Source of the DNA: Thalassobaculum_A sp040219615
Lineage (GTDB): Bacteria > Pseudomonadota > Alphaproteobacteria > Thalassobaculales > Thalassobaculaceae
Length of the DNA stretch: 64,000 nucleotides
Reading direction: 5' to 3'
Assembly (NCBI RefSeq): GCF_040219615.1
Contig: NZ_JAVJSE010000014.1
Coordinates: forward strand, 190,489-254,488
Of the stretch, positions 32,816 to 43,442 are shown one piece after another. The number at the start of each line of letters is the position of its first letter. Within the stretch, counting starts at the first letter, position 1. A program made the position numbers and the translations under genes. The notes beneath the pieces are model-generated. The model was given only the letters and a program-made list of their open reading frames with translations. It was not told the DNA's origin and did no database searches.

Positions 32816-32850
32816 GAGGGCCCGCCCGGATCGCCGGTCGGGCCCTCGCC
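32816..32850 (+). terminator. probable intrinsic terminator
   Basis: Perfect 9 bp stem GAGGGCCCG / CGGGCCCTC with a 14 nt loop, followed shortly by GTTTGGG; the T run is weak. It lies about 80 bp past the flavoprotein gene. The rest of the gap to 33010 should hold the promoter of the next gene, but no clear -35/-10 pair was found. Confidence 0.5.
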
Positions 32851-33010
32851 GTTTGGGAAAGGCAAAAACAGTCGAGCCGTTGTCGGCCCGGAACTGTGGA
32901 AAATACGGATGAGTTGCCCACCCCGGGCGCGCTACCGTTAACCGAATTTTCGGCATATGCTGGTATTTAGACTTGCATAGCACTGGCGACGAGGAGGTTA
33001 GATCCGTCAC

Positions 33011-33484
33011 ATGGCCCAAGCGAAAGCCGAGAACCGGCGTGATGACCCGAACTACCAGATCACGAACAACAACCCGATCGACGTGCATGTCGGCCGCCGC
33101 GTGCGCCTGCGCCGCACGCTTCTGGGCATGAGCCAGGAGCAACTTGGCGATGCCCTGAACATCACTTTCCAGCAGGTCCAGAAGTACGAGCGCGGCAGCA
33201 ACCGCATCAGCGCTTCCCGGCTCTGGGACATCGGCCAGATTCTCGACGTGCCGGTCAGCTTCTTCTTCGACGACATGTCGGACGACACCGCCGCGCATTC
33301 GCCGCGCCGGATGAAGGCCGGCGGCGTGAAGGACGAGTACGAGGAGAACCCGACGGACCCGATGGCCCGCCGCGAGACCCTCGAGCTGGTGCGCGCCTAC
33401 TACTCGATCAAGAACCCGAACCTGCGCAAGCGCATCACCGAGATGGTGAAGTCGGTTGCGACGGCGATTCCCGAAGAGGTCTGA
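33011..33484 (+). CDS. PraR/PhrR-like XRE transcriptional regulator
   Basis: Regulator of 157 residues. HTH at about 24-80: NPIDVHVGRRVRLRRTLLGMSQEQLGDALNITFQQVQKYERGSNRISASRLWDIGQILDVPVSFFF, nearly the same layout as the rhizobial PraR/PhrR group that controls biofilm, quorum-sensing or stress genes. The C-terminal half is charged (EEVDP-type acidic and basic) and helical. GAGGAGG lies upstream of the ATG, and a strong terminator follows, so it is monocistronic. Target genes are unknown. Confidence 0.88.
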   Translation: MAQAKAENRRDDPNYQITNNNPIDVHVGRRVRLRRTLLGMSQEQLGDALNITFQQVQKYERGSNRISASRLWDIGQILDVPVSFFFDDMSDDTAAHSPRRMKAGGVKDEYEENPTDPMARRETLELVRAYYSIKNPNLRKRITEMVKSVATAIPEEV

Positions 33485-33509
33485 TCCTCTTCGCACTCGC
33501 ACGCGAAAC

Positions 33510-33545
33510 GGGCGCGCCGCATTCTGCGGCGCGCCCTTTGCTTTT
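33510..33545 (+). terminator. intrinsic terminator
   Basis: Perfect 12 bp stem GGGCGCGCCGCA / TGCGGCGCGCCC with loop TTC, followed by TTTGCTTTT. It closes the PraR-like gene and could also work for the leftward small gene ending at 33584. Confidence 0.9.
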
Positions 33546-33583
33546 CCGGGATCGATCTCGGGGCCGCTTCGGCCGGTATCGCG

Positions 33584-33796
33584 TCAGGCGAGGATGTCGA
33601 CCGTCTGGCCGCGATTCGGGTCGATCGACGGTGCCGGGCCGCTGGACGTCGCCGCGGCGGCGCCCCCCGCGATCTCGGCCGCACCCTGGAGCAGCTGCGA
33701 GAACCCGGCCCCGAGCGTGCGAACCTGCTCGTTCTGCGCCTTTACGCCGGCGACGCTGAGCCCGGCAACGCCGCTGCTGATTCCGTCGATGGCCAT
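33584..33796 (-). CDS. small putative motility-type protein (YjfB-like)
   Basis: Protein of 70 residues beginning MAIDGISSGVAGLSVAGVKAQNEQVRTLGAGFSQLLQ. The amphipathic N-terminus with regularly spaced Gly/Ser resembles the short YjfB 'putative motility protein' group, though similarity is by eye only. The tail is Ala/Pro-rich. GGAG sits 7 bp before the ATG at 33796; ATG 33799 is an alternative. No flagellar genes are in the window. Confidence 0.5.
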   Translation of the reverse strand: MAIDGISSGVAGLSVAGVKAQNEQVRTLGAGFSQLLQGAAEIAGGAAAATSSGPAPSIDPNRGQTVDILA

Positions 33797-33956
33797 CATA
33801 TTTCTCCGTGCCTTGCTTGGGCGCCGGTGAGCTTATCCGGGACAGGTGAACAAGGTGTTAAGACGCCTCGCGGCAGAGTGTCGGCGATCGTCCAACTGCG
33901 ACCAATCTGATCTGGAAAGGTACCATAATAATACGACCAAACGTATCGAGGGGCGG

Positions 33957-34175
33957 ATGGCCACCCTATACGGAACATCGGGTGACGACATGATCGCCGA
34001 CTTCGTCTCGGGGACCGATCAGATCGACACGGATGCCAGCTTTGCGGATCAGGCCGCGCTGGAGGCGGCGGCGACCGATGTCGGTTCGGACGTGCAGATC
34101 GCGCTGGGTGGTGGGCAGATCCTGACCCTCCAGGGCGTCGTTACCGCGGGTCTGTCCTATACGGACTTCTTCTGA
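33957..34175 (+). CDS. tiny RTX/hemolysin-type calcium-binding-like protein (72 aa)
   Basis: Product begins MATLYGTSGDDMIADFVSGTDQIDTDAS. The GTSGDDMI segment matches the start of an RTX calcium-binding nonapeptide and the remainder resembles the terminal secretion-side module of RTX proteins. Only one repeat exists, so it is either a relic of a larger exoprotein or a mini protein. GAGGGG lies just before the ATG. Upstream sequence (33880-33950) is AT-richer than average, suggesting a promoter or foreign DNA. Confidence 0.5.
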   Translation: MATLYGTSGDDMIADFVSGTDQIDTDASFADQAALEAAATDVGSDVQIALGGGQILTLQGVVTAGLSYTDFF

Positions 34176-34192
34176 CCCGAGGCCGGGCACAA

Positions 34193-34230
34193 GCGTTGGG
34201 GCGGGCCGCAACCTGCGACCCGCCCCGACT
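34193..34230. terminator. GC-rich hairpin between convergent genes
   Basis: GGGGCGGG pairs with CCCGCCCC around CCGCAACCTGCGA, which contains inner GCA/TGC pairing. It lies just after the stop of the RTX-like gene and before the convergent methyltransferase stop. No T run follows, so termination ability is uncertain. Confidence 0.4.
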
Positions 34231-34289
34231 GATCGTGGTTGACCGGACTCCCGTCGCGGCCCGCCGGAACCGGCACTGCCGCGCCGGTC

Positions 34290-34859
34290 CTAGACCATGA
34301 GGTATTCCAGCTTGGTGTGCTTCGTCGCAAGGGCTGCCAGGCGCGGGCGGATCGGCTTCACGCATTGGAGCTCAACCTCCATCTCGCGCACGTTGTTCCG
34401 TTCGCGGTGGATGATGTTCGAGAATTCGGAATCCGGAACGCCCTCGAAGCGTCGCTTGTCCAGGCTGAGGCGAATCCGGGTCGTCATCCAGTCACCCCGG
34501 TATTTGTAGTCGTTCTTAGAGTACACCGGCTGCTCGAAGTAGGTGAAGCTTCGGAAGAAGTACAATCGGACGTGGGTCGGATCTTCCCAGGCATTGTCAC
34601 TCGAGCCATAGGGGACGCGCACGATCAGGGTGCAGCCGGGCTTTGCCACCCGGTGGAGCTCCTCCATGATGAAGAGCGGCTTATCGAGATGCTCCAGCAC
34701 GTGGGACATCAGCATCTCGTCGAAGGTGTTGTCGGCGAACGGCAGTCCCTGCGGAGCCAGCAGGTCCGCGACGACATTGGTTCCGTCGGCCTGTTCGAGA
34801 TCGAGATTGACCCAGCCGTCGATCGACCGGCCGCCGGCGCCAACGTTCATCTTGTTCAT
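34290..34859 (-). CDS. SAM-dependent methyltransferase of the glycosyltransferase island
   Basis: Small methyltransferase of 189 residues. Motif I MNVGAGGRSIDGWVNLDLEQADG is at the N-terminus; FDEMLMSHVLEHLDKP and VAKPGCTLIVRVPYGSSDNAWEDPTHVR are the type-11 methyltransferase blocks, the last typical of genes in surface-polysaccharide loci. It follows the TPR-glycosyltransferase gene by 24 bp on the same strand, so the two probably act on the same glycan or glycoprotein. Codon usage is less GC-biased than the flanks. Confidence 0.83.
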   Translation of the reverse strand: MNKMNVGAGGRSIDGWVNLDLEQADGTNVVADLLAPQGLPFADNTFDEMLMSHVLEHLDKPLFIMEELHRVAKPGCTLIVRVPYGSSDNAWEDPTHVRLYFFRSFTYFEQPVYSKNDYKYRGDWMTTRIRLSLDKRRFEGVPDSEFSNIIHRERNNVREMEVELQCVKPIRPRLAALATKHTKLEYLMV

Positions 34860-34883
34860 GGATGCACCCCCGCATCGATCTCG

Positions 34884-37091
34884 TCACGACTTTGCTGGAA
34901 GCGGGCGGCTGAGATCGGAGGCCTGCGAAAGGCTCCCGCCGCGCCGCGCCAGCGCCTGATAGTATATGTAGTTTCGCATCTTGGTCAGGAACGGATCGAT
35001 CCTCAGGGAGTTTCCGCGCAGCAGGTACTGGTCACGGTACATGTGCCGGTCGTTGAGGTAGGTGTACCGGTCGCTGCGCTGGACCACGCGGTATTCGCCA
35101 TAGTGATAGAATACGCTCTCGTACTCCTGCTCGGACGGCCGCATTTCCGCGGACCAGTTGTCGTCGCCGAGGTCGATCTGCTCGAACCGGGCGTTTCCCC
35201 AGAAATAGTGCCTGGTCTGGTAGCGCAGGAGAAACTCGCAGATCAGCAGGAAGTCGTCGGTCTCCACCTTGCCATCCTCGGGGCGGGCAGACAGGGCGTG
35301 CTGCGCGTCGACGAGAAACGAGGGAAGCATGCCCATTCTCATGAAGAGCGCATGGCGGAGGCCGATCATGCCGCGATAGCCGAAGGAATGGACGTCGTTT
35401 GGCGCGCGCCGCAACCGGTCGAGCGCGATTGCCGCGGCATCCGGGCGTGCCAGCTGGCAGTCGCAGTCCAGCAGTTGCAGAAATCTTCCGGTGGCAAAGG
35501 ACGCGGCGGCATTGATCGCAGCCGCCTTGCTGAAATGCTCAGCGGCGGTCTCCCGCACGACGACGTTGGGATATGATCCGAGGCGGCTTCGAAGGTACGA
35601 GGCGGTGCCCTGCCGGTCGGCGTACACGGAGAAGACGAACTGGACACCGTCGGCGATGGCCGGCAGATAGCTCGCGATCACCGCGGACAGATCCGCCAGT
35701 CGGTTCCCGGTGGGGACCAGTATCGTCAGGCCGTCCGCCGCCGTGTCCGCGACCGCATCGGCGGGGTCGCGAAGATTGCCGAGATGTGGGATCGGATGCG
35801 CGAAGCGCCCGGTCCGGTGGATATACAGCGCGCGGACTTCCTGGATGTAGATGTCGAGGTCGCCGCCGAGCCGGGTATTCAGGCGGTCGTGCTGCTCCGC
35901 GTCCTCGTATGGCGGGGTATATTCCTCGCCGGTCAAGGCTGCGAGGAAGGCGGATTTCCTCGCCATTTCCCACGAGGTACCCGAGGCGCCGAACCGGATC
36001 AGGTCGCGGACTCTGTCCTGGCGGGAGGGGGTCGGGCGGATGATTGCGCGATAGACGTCGCCGATCCCCGGAGCGTTGGAAATGGCCAGCCTCGACAGGG
36101 TCGCAAGCCGTTGATCCCGGTCGTGCGGCGACATCGAGTAGCACAGGCCGTTCCAGACGCTGCTCGCGGGGGCCAGAACGGCGGCCCGGCGGGCGCTCCG
36201 AAAGGCGTGATCATCCCGGCCCTGGTCCTTGTCGAGTTCGGCTTGGGCGCCCCACAACTCGGGGAGCGCCGGACCGTGCAGCTTCAGATACCTGGCGAGG
36301 TGCTGGCGTGCCTCGTCGGCCTGCCCGGCCTGCCGGAGGGTTCTGACCAGCAGGACCGCGGACTCGACCGTCGCGAGTTCGACGCCGAGGTGAGTTCTGA
36401 CGACTCGGGCCGCCGACGCCGCGTCGAACTGCGAGGCGACTTCCAGGTAGAGCGCCCAGTGCTTCTGGTTCTTGGGCGTCAACGTCACTGCGGCGCGCGC
36501 GGCCCGAACCGACGATTCATGCCTGAGCAGAGCGTTCTCGGATATCGAAAGGGACCAGTAGCTCGACGCTACCGTCGGATCCATGATCAGTGCCGATCGG
36601 GCTTGTCGACGCGCCCAGTACGGGTTGCCGATCGCACTCGCGATCTCGGCAATGATGTGTCGAAACCGGGTGTTACGGAGATCCAGCAGGATCGCTCGTT
36701 CGAATTGCCTTTCCAGGCCTGTCTTGTTGTTGCTCGCTTGAGATTGGAGCAAGGATAGGAACAGCCACAAGAGCGAAATCTCCGGTGACGTGAGTACCGC
36801 GCCTTTCTGAAATCGAATCGCGTCTGTTAAATTGCCGCGATTTGCATAGTACTGGCCAACAGCCGAAAAAATGCGACGTTGATCGGGTATTTGAAGAACA
36901 CGCAGGCGTCGGAGAAGTGTAGGGTATCGGTTCTGGTCGTGCGGTTTCATTGTAAATGCGAGGAGTGCATTGGCAGTGCCGTTGGCCGGCGAAAAAAGCA
37001 ATATTCGTTGAAGGAAATTTATGGCGTCTTGTAACTTTCCGGCGGATACGGCCGCTTCAGCCTGCTGAAACATTTGTGTTAAATTGAGCAT
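34884..37091 (-). CDS. TPR-repeat glycosyltransferase fusion
   Basis: Large protein of about 735 residues. The N-terminal 400 residues are helical TPR-like repeats (AAVSAGKLQDAINFLQRILLFSPANG, YYANRGNLTDAIRFQKGAVLTSPE). The C-terminal 300 residues are a GT-A glycosyltransferase: LTILVPTGNRLADLSAVI, INAAASFATGRFLQLLDCDCQL with the DxD motif near 565, and VETDDFLLICEFLLRY. Such fusions glycosylate proteins such as flagellin or surface chains. Start at MLNLTQMFQQ; the frame continues to 37235. Base composition falls to about 50% GC near its 5' end, a sign of transfer. Confidence 0.78.
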   Translation of the reverse strand: MLNLTQMFQQAEAAVSAGKLQDAINFLQRILLFSPANGTANALLAFTMKPHDQNRYPTLLRRLRVLQIPDQRRIFSAVGQYYANRGNLTDAIRFQKGAVLTSPEISLLWLFLSLLQSQASNNKTGLERQFERAILLDLRNTRFRHIIAEIASAIGNPYWARRQARSALIMDPTVASSYWSLSISENALLRHESSVRAARAAVTLTPKNQKHWALYLEVASQFDAASAARVVRTHLGVELATVESAVLLVRTLRQAGQADEARQHLARYLKLHGPALPELWGAQAELDKDQGRDDHAFRSARRAAVLAPASSVWNGLCYSMSPHDRDQRLATLSRLAISNAPGIGDVYRAIIRPTPSRQDRVRDLIRFGASGTSWEMARKSAFLAALTGEEYTPPYEDAEQHDRLNTRLGGDLDIYIQEVRALYIHRTGRFAHPIPHLGNLRDPADAVADTAADGLTILVPTGNRLADLSAVIASYLPAIADGVQFVFSVYADRQGTASYLRSRLGSYPNVVVRETAAEHFSKAAAINAAASFATGRFLQLLDCDCQLARPDAAAIALDRLRRAPNDVHSFGYRGMIGLRHALFMRMGMLPSFLVDAQHALSARPEDGKVETDDFLLICEFLLRYQTRHYFWGNARFEQIDLGDDNWSAEMRPSEQEYESVFYHYGEYRVVQRSDRYTYLNDRHMYRDQYLLRGNSLRIDPFLTKMRNYIYYQALARRGGSLSQASDLSRPLPAKS

Positions 37092-37256
37092 CACATAGTC
37101 ACTGTGATCAGGGAGCCGCGAATTGCGTAATCCCGACACGATATCAGAGATTGGTTGTGGTGAGACACCCGAAGTTCGCACAGCTCCGGCGCGGTCGGTG
37201 CCGCGCCCGGACATCCCACCGAACCGGTTGCGCAACCCGCAACCGACTCTCCGACA

Positions 37257-39392
37257 TCAGCCGCCCGCGGTGCTCTCCGCCGGCGCGCCGCCGCCGGTGG
37301 GCGTCCCGTCGCTGTCGACCGCGAAGAACACCGGCAGCACCGCCTGCAGCTCCTCCAGCGGGATGTGGCAGGCGATCTGGTGGGTGTCGCTGTCGACCAG
37401 GACCGGCGGCCGCGTGGTCTCGCAGATCTTGCCGATCTTGCGGTGGCAGCGGGTGTGGAACGGGCAGCCGACCGGCGGGTTCACGACGCTCGGCAGGTTG
37501 CCCTCCAGCACGATCTTGCGCTTGTCGATCGTGGTGTCGGCGATCGGCACCGCCGACAGCAGGGCCTCGGTGTAGGGGTGGTAGGGCGGCGAGAACACCT
37601 CCTCGGTCGTGCCCTGCTCCATGATCTGCCCGAGATACATCACCACGATGCGGTCGGCGAGGTAGCGGACCACCGACAGGTCGTGGCTGATGAACAGCAG
37701 GGTGGTGCCGTGCTCGCGCTGGATCTCCATCAGCAGCTCGGTGACGGCGGCCTGCACCGACACGTCGAGGGCGGAGACCGGCTCGTCGGCGATCACCATG
37801 GCCGGGTTGCCGGCGAACGCCCGGGCCACGCCGACCCGCTGCTTCTGGCCGCCCGAGAGCTGGCGCGGCCGGCGGTGATAGAAGTCGCGCGGCAGCTTGA
37901 CCATGTCGAGCAGCCGCATCACCCGGTCGTGGACCTTGTCGGCGTCGGACTCGACCCCGAACTTGCGGATCACCCGGCTGATCTGGCCGCCGACCGTCAT
38001 CGACGGGTTCAGGGTGTCGTTCGGGTTCTGGAACACCATCTGCATCGACGCCACCTGCTCGCGCGGGCGTTGCTGCACCTCGGTGCTCTCGATCTCGTCG
38101 CCGTTGAAGGTGATGGTGCCCTCGGTCGCGGTCTCCAGGCCCATCAGCACCTTCGCGAAGGTCGACTTGCCGCAACCCGACTCGCCGACGATCGCCACCA
38201 CCTCGGCCTTGCGGGCGTCGAACGACAGGGTCTCGTTGGCCTTGACGTATTTCACGCCCTCGCCGGACAGCATCGCCTTCACCGAGCGGTCGTGCAGCTC
38301 GTAGTATTTCCGCATGCCGTCGACCACCAGGACCAGTTCGCCGGGCTCGATCGGCTCGTTGACCTGGCCGGTGCCGAGCGGGGCGTCCCAGTCGATTTCC
38401 TCGAAGCGGGCACAGCGGGTCTGGTGCGGGTTCGCCGCGCCCGACACGTCGCGCATCGCCACCGCCTGCGGCGCGCAGACGCCTTCCCTGAAGTAATCGC
38501 AGCGCGGCCCGAAATTGCACCCCTCGGGGCGCTGGTGCGGCAGCGGCAGCTGGCCCGGGATGGCGACCAGCGGCCGGTCGTTCTTGTTGGCGCTCGGCAG
38601 CGGGATCGCACCGAACAGGCCGCGGGTGTAGGGGTGGCGCATCCGGGTGAAGACGTCGGCGATGGTGCCGGTCTCGACCGCCTCGCCGGAATACATCACG
38701 CAGATCCGGTCGCAGGTCTCGCGCACCAGCCCGAGATTGTGGCTGATGAACAGCTGGGCGGTCCCGAACTTCTGCGCGATCTCGGCGATCAGCTCGATGA
38801 TGCCGGCCTCGACGGTCACGTCGAGCGCGGTGGTCGGCTCGTCCAGCAGCAGCAGGGCCGGCTTCGACAGCAGCGCCATGGCGATCACCACGCGCTGCTG
38901 CTGGCCGCCGGAGATCTGGTGCGGATAGGCGGCCATCACCCGGTCGGGGTCGGGCAGCTTGACGTCGGCCAGCATCTGCCGGGACCGCTCGTAGGCCTCC
39001 TGCTCGGACACCCCCTCGTGGATCAGCGGCACTTCCATGAGCTGGGCGCCGATGGTGAGCGACGGGTTCAGCGCGGCCATCGGCTCCTGGTAGATCATCG
39101 CCACCTCGGAACCGCGCATCTTCCGCAGTTCCTCGTCGGACAGGTGGGTGATGTCGCGGCCCTTGAACTTGATGCTGCCGCCGACGATCCCGCCGTTCGA
39201 GCCGAGGTAGCGCATGATCGCCATCGCGACCGTGGACTTACCGCAACCCGACTCGCCGACCAGGCCGATGCTCTCGCCCTCGTAGACCGTCAGGTTGAAG
39301 TCGGCGACCGCCGGGATCTCGCCGGCGCGGGTGAAGTAGGAGATGCAGAGATTCTCGATCTCCAGGACCGGCGTGCGGGCATCGTCCGTCAT
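37257..39392 (-). CDS. fused oligopeptide ABC transporter ATPases (DppD-DppF type)
   Basis: One 711-residue chain carrying two ABC ATPase domains. Each has Walker A GESGCGKST, signature (SGGQQQRVVIA and SGGQKQRVGVA) and Walker B (LLLDEPTTALD and MVIADEPVSALD). Each ends with the oligopeptide-type Cys/Pro-rich tail (GCNFGPRCDYF and GCPFHTRCHRK), which in Dpp/Opp proteins can hold an Fe-S cluster. It powers the two permeases encoded just upstream in the operon. The fusion means one polypeptide supplies both ATP sites. Confidence 0.93.
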   Translation of the reverse strand: MTDDARTPVLEIENLCISYFTRAGEIPAVADFNLTVYEGESIGLVGESGCGKSTVAMAIMRYLGSNGGIVGGSIKFKGRDITHLSDEELRKMRGSEVAMIYQEPMAALNPSLTIGAQLMEVPLIHEGVSEQEAYERSRQMLADVKLPDPDRVMAAYPHQISGGQQQRVVIAMALLSKPALLLLDEPTTALDVTVEAGIIELIAEIAQKFGTAQLFISHNLGLVRETCDRICVMYSGEAVETGTIADVFTRMRHPYTRGLFGAIPLPSANKNDRPLVAIPGQLPLPHQRPEGCNFGPRCDYFREGVCAPQAVAMRDVSGAANPHQTRCARFEEIDWDAPLGTGQVNEPIEPGELVLVVDGMRKYYELHDRSVKAMLSGEGVKYVKANETLSFDARKAEVVAIVGESGCGKSTFAKVLMGLETATEGTITFNGDEIESTEVQQRPREQVASMQMVFQNPNDTLNPSMTVGGQISRVIRKFGVESDADKVHDRVMRLLDMVKLPRDFYHRRPRQLSGGQKQRVGVARAFAGNPAMVIADEPVSALDVSVQAAVTELLMEIQREHGTTLLFISHDLSVVRYLADRIVVMYLGQIMEQGTTEEVFSPPYHPYTEALLSAVPIADTTIDKRKIVLEGNLPSVVNPPVGCPFHTRCHRKIGKICETTRPPVLVDSDTHQIACHIPLEELQAVLPVFFAVDSDGTPTGGGAPAESTAGG

Positions 39393-39401
39393 CGCTTCCT
39401 C

Positions 39402-40298
39402 TCAGTCCTTGATGGAGATCTCGCGCAACCCGTCGGCCAGCAGGTTCAGGCCGAGGACCAGCGACGAGATGGCGAGGCAGGGGTAGACGATCATGTGCGG
39501 GAAGGCCGGGGCCAGGGCGCGGTTCTCGTTGACCATGCCGCCCCAGTCGGGATCCGGCGGCGGCAGGCCGAGGCCGAGGAAGCCGAGGGTCCCGATGGTG
39601 ATGGTCACGTAGCCGAGGCGCAGGCAGGCGTCGACGATCAGCGGCCCGCGGGCGTTCGGCAGGATCTCCACCAGCATGATGTAGACCGGGTGCTCGCCGC
39701 GGGTCTGGGCGGCGGCCACGTAGTCGCGGTTGCGCAGGTCGAGGGTCAGGCCGCGCACGATGCGCATGATCCCCGGCGCCGAGGCGAAGATGATCGCCAG
39801 CACGATGTTCAGGCCGGAGGCGCCGTAGGTCGAGATGACGATCACGTAGAGCACGAAGATCGGGAACGACAGCACGATGTCCGAGACCCGCGACAGCACG
39901 GCGTCCCACCAGCCCCGGAAATAACCGGCCGCCAGCCCCATGGCGATGCCGACGACGTAGGCGGCGGCGGTCGCGATCGGACCGTAGATCAGCACCCGGC
40001 GGCCGCCGTAGATGATCCGCGAGAGGATGTCGCGGCCGATCTTGTCGGTGCCCAGCCAGAAGGTGTGGCCGGTCGTCGGGTCGACCGCCCCCGGCCGCTG
40101 GAACGGCAGGATGGTGGCGTTCGGATCGAACGGCGCCAGCAGCGGCGCGAAGATCGCCGCCAGCGCCCAGGCCAGGACGATGCCGGCGCCGACCATGCCG
40201 ACCGGGCTCTCGCGCAGCAGGGCGAGGCTCCTGGCGAACCGGACCAGCCCGGACTGGCGCGGGGGCAGCGGGATCGCAGCCTCGGTGCTTGCGGCCAT
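39402..40298 (-). CDS. oligopeptide-type ABC permease, DppC-like
   Basis: Inner-membrane permease of 298 residues. It begins with a short cytoplasmic leader, then the first helix VGMVGAGIVLAWALAAIFAPLLAPFDP; FWLGTDKIGRDILSRIIYGGRRVL is the DppC hallmark, and the EAA loop near AAAQTRGEHPVYIMLVEILPNARGPL contacts the ATPases. Five to six helices are visible. It is 9 bp before the ATPase gene and 10 bp after the DppB-like gene, in one operon. Confidence 0.93.
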   Translation of the reverse strand: MAASTEAAIPLPPRQSGLVRFARSLALLRESPVGMVGAGIVLAWALAAIFAPLLAPFDPNATILPFQRPGAVDPTTGHTFWLGTDKIGRDILSRIIYGGRRVLIYGPIATAAAYVVGIAMGLAAGYFRGWWDAVLSRVSDIVLSFPIFVLYVIVISTYGASGLNIVLAIIFASAPGIMRIVRGLTLDLRNRDYVAAAQTRGEHPVYIMLVEILPNARGPLIVDACLRLGYVTITIGTLGFLGLGLPPPDPDWGGMVNENRALAPAFPHMIVYPCLAISSLVLGLNLLADGLREISIKD

Positions 40299-40308
40299 CG
40301 CGCTCTCC

Positions 40309-41241
40309 TCAGCTGAACCGGATGCGCGGGTTCAGGTACATGTACCCGATGTCCGCGATGGTCTGGGTGCCGACGGCGACCAGGACCGCCACCATGGTGC
40401 AGGCCTCGATGACGAAGATGTCCTTGTTCAGGGCGGCTTCCAGCAGCAGCGACCCGAAGCCCTTGTAGGCGAACAGGTACTCGATGACGATCACGCCCGA
40501 GAGCAGCCAGTTGATCTGCAGCATGATCACCGTGAACGGCGCGATCAGCGCGTTGCGCAGCGCGTGCTTCATGATGACCTGGCGCTGCGGCACGCCCTTG
40601 AGGACGGCGGTGCGGATGTAGTGGGTCTGCATCACCTCGGCCATCGAGGCGCGGGTCATCCGGGTGATGTAGCCGAAGCCGTACATGACCAGCGCCGCGA
40701 CCGGCAGCACCATCTGGGCCAGGTCGAAGCCGCCGATCATGTTGCTGACGCCGGGCAGCCAGCCGAGCCACAGCACGAAGATGCCGACCAGGAAGACGCC
40801 CGAGGCGAACTCGGGGATCGAGGTGGTGGCGATCGAGAACACCGAGATCGTGCGATCCTGGGGCGAGCCTTCCTTCATGCCGGCGAGCACGCCGAGCAGC
40901 AGGGCCAGCGGCACCATCACCAGCAGCACGCCGAGGCCGAGCAGGGCGGTATTGCCGAGCCGTGGCAGCAGGATCTCCGCGACCGGGACCTTGAACCGCG
41001 TCGACATGCCGAAGTCGCCGGTCAGGAAGTCGCCGAGCCAGCGCAGGTAGCGGAGCAGGACCGGGTCGAGGTAGCCGTTGGCCTCCATCCAGAGCCGGCG
41101 CTGCTCGTCGTTGGAGTAGGGGCCGAGAACCTTCTGGGCGACGTTGCCCGGATCGAGCTCGAGCACCAGGAACACGAGGGCGGACACCACCAGCATGGTG
41201 AACGCCAGGTAACCCAGTCGCTTGGCCAGGAAAATCAGCAT
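40309..41241 (-). CDS. oligopeptide-type ABC permease, DppB-like
   Basis: Inner-membrane permease of 310 residues starting MLIFLAKRLGYLAFTMLVVSALVFLVLEL, the typical DppB first helix. The periplasmic domain and HKLGL-type region (LRYLRWLGDFLTGDFGMSTRF) and the EAA loop (RTAVLKGVPQRQVIMKHALRNALI) are present. ATG 41241 is used with GGGAGG upstream; GTG 41262 would add seven polar residues. It pairs with the DppC-like protein to form the channel. Confidence 0.92.
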   Translation of the reverse strand: MLIFLAKRLGYLAFTMLVVSALVFLVLELDPGNVAQKVLGPYSNDEQRRLWMEANGYLDPVLLRYLRWLGDFLTGDFGMSTRFKVPVAEILLPRLGNTALLGLGVLLVMVPLALLLGVLAGMKEGSPQDRTISVFSIATTSIPEFASGVFLVGIFVLWLGWLPGVSNMIGGFDLAQMVLPVAALVMYGFGYITRMTRASMAEVMQTHYIRTAVLKGVPQRQVIMKHALRNALIAPFTVIMLQINWLLSGVIVIEYLFAYKGFGSLLLEAALNKDIFVIEACTMVAVLVAVGTQTIADIGYMYLNPRIRFS

Positions 41242-41384
41242 CGCTCGGTTCGCCTCCCGCACCCCGCCTCCGGCCGGTCCGGCCGCAGGGGACGCCCCCC
41301 GGTGGCGCGCCCCTCAGGCACGCAATCGCATGTCCCGCGACCGGCGGGCGATGCCGAGGCACCGCCCGCCGACGCTTCGGAGGG

Positions 41385-43082
<1,698 letters not shown>

Positions 43083-43292
43083 GGTCTGCTCCCGTCTCCC
43101 GTTCGTTGTCGTTGTCCGCGCGGCACGAGCCCCGGGAATCCCTCTCCCAGGCGGCCCCGACAGTACCGAGATGATGGCCCAGACGCATTTTTATCGATCT
43201 TGCTTTGCGTCAACAGTCGACCCCGGCGTCGTCCCCCGCGCCGTCCGCGGAGCGACGAACACATCGCGAATCCGCCGCTGCCTGCCGGCGAA

Positions 43293-43321
43293 ATCATTGG
43301 ACGGCCATCGGGAGATGTCAA
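43293..43321 (-). promoter_or_regulatory. candidate sigma-70-type promoter of the ABC operon
   Basis: On the minus strand TTGACA is followed after 17 bp by AATGAT, reading toward the substrate-binding-protein gene about 210 bp away. A second TTGAC lies about 20 bp further upstream. This is an AT-richer patch in the 360 bp gap between divergent operons; nothing else in that gap could be supported. Confidence 0.5.
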
Positions 43322-43442
43322 TTTGTTATGGTAAATGGTCAATGCACCACGGCGTGAGGGGGCGCCGCCGGTGCCGAAGGTCCATTGCCGCGGGCACTCG
43401 ATCTCCGCTTTCATGTCCTGTCTGCAACGGGGAAATCTGGCG

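Noticed and set aside
37144..38520. 458-codon minus frame inside the ABC ATPase gene
   Set aside because: It is a frame shadow of the ATPase; only its last 37 codons beyond the ATPase stop are mentioned as a possible stub.
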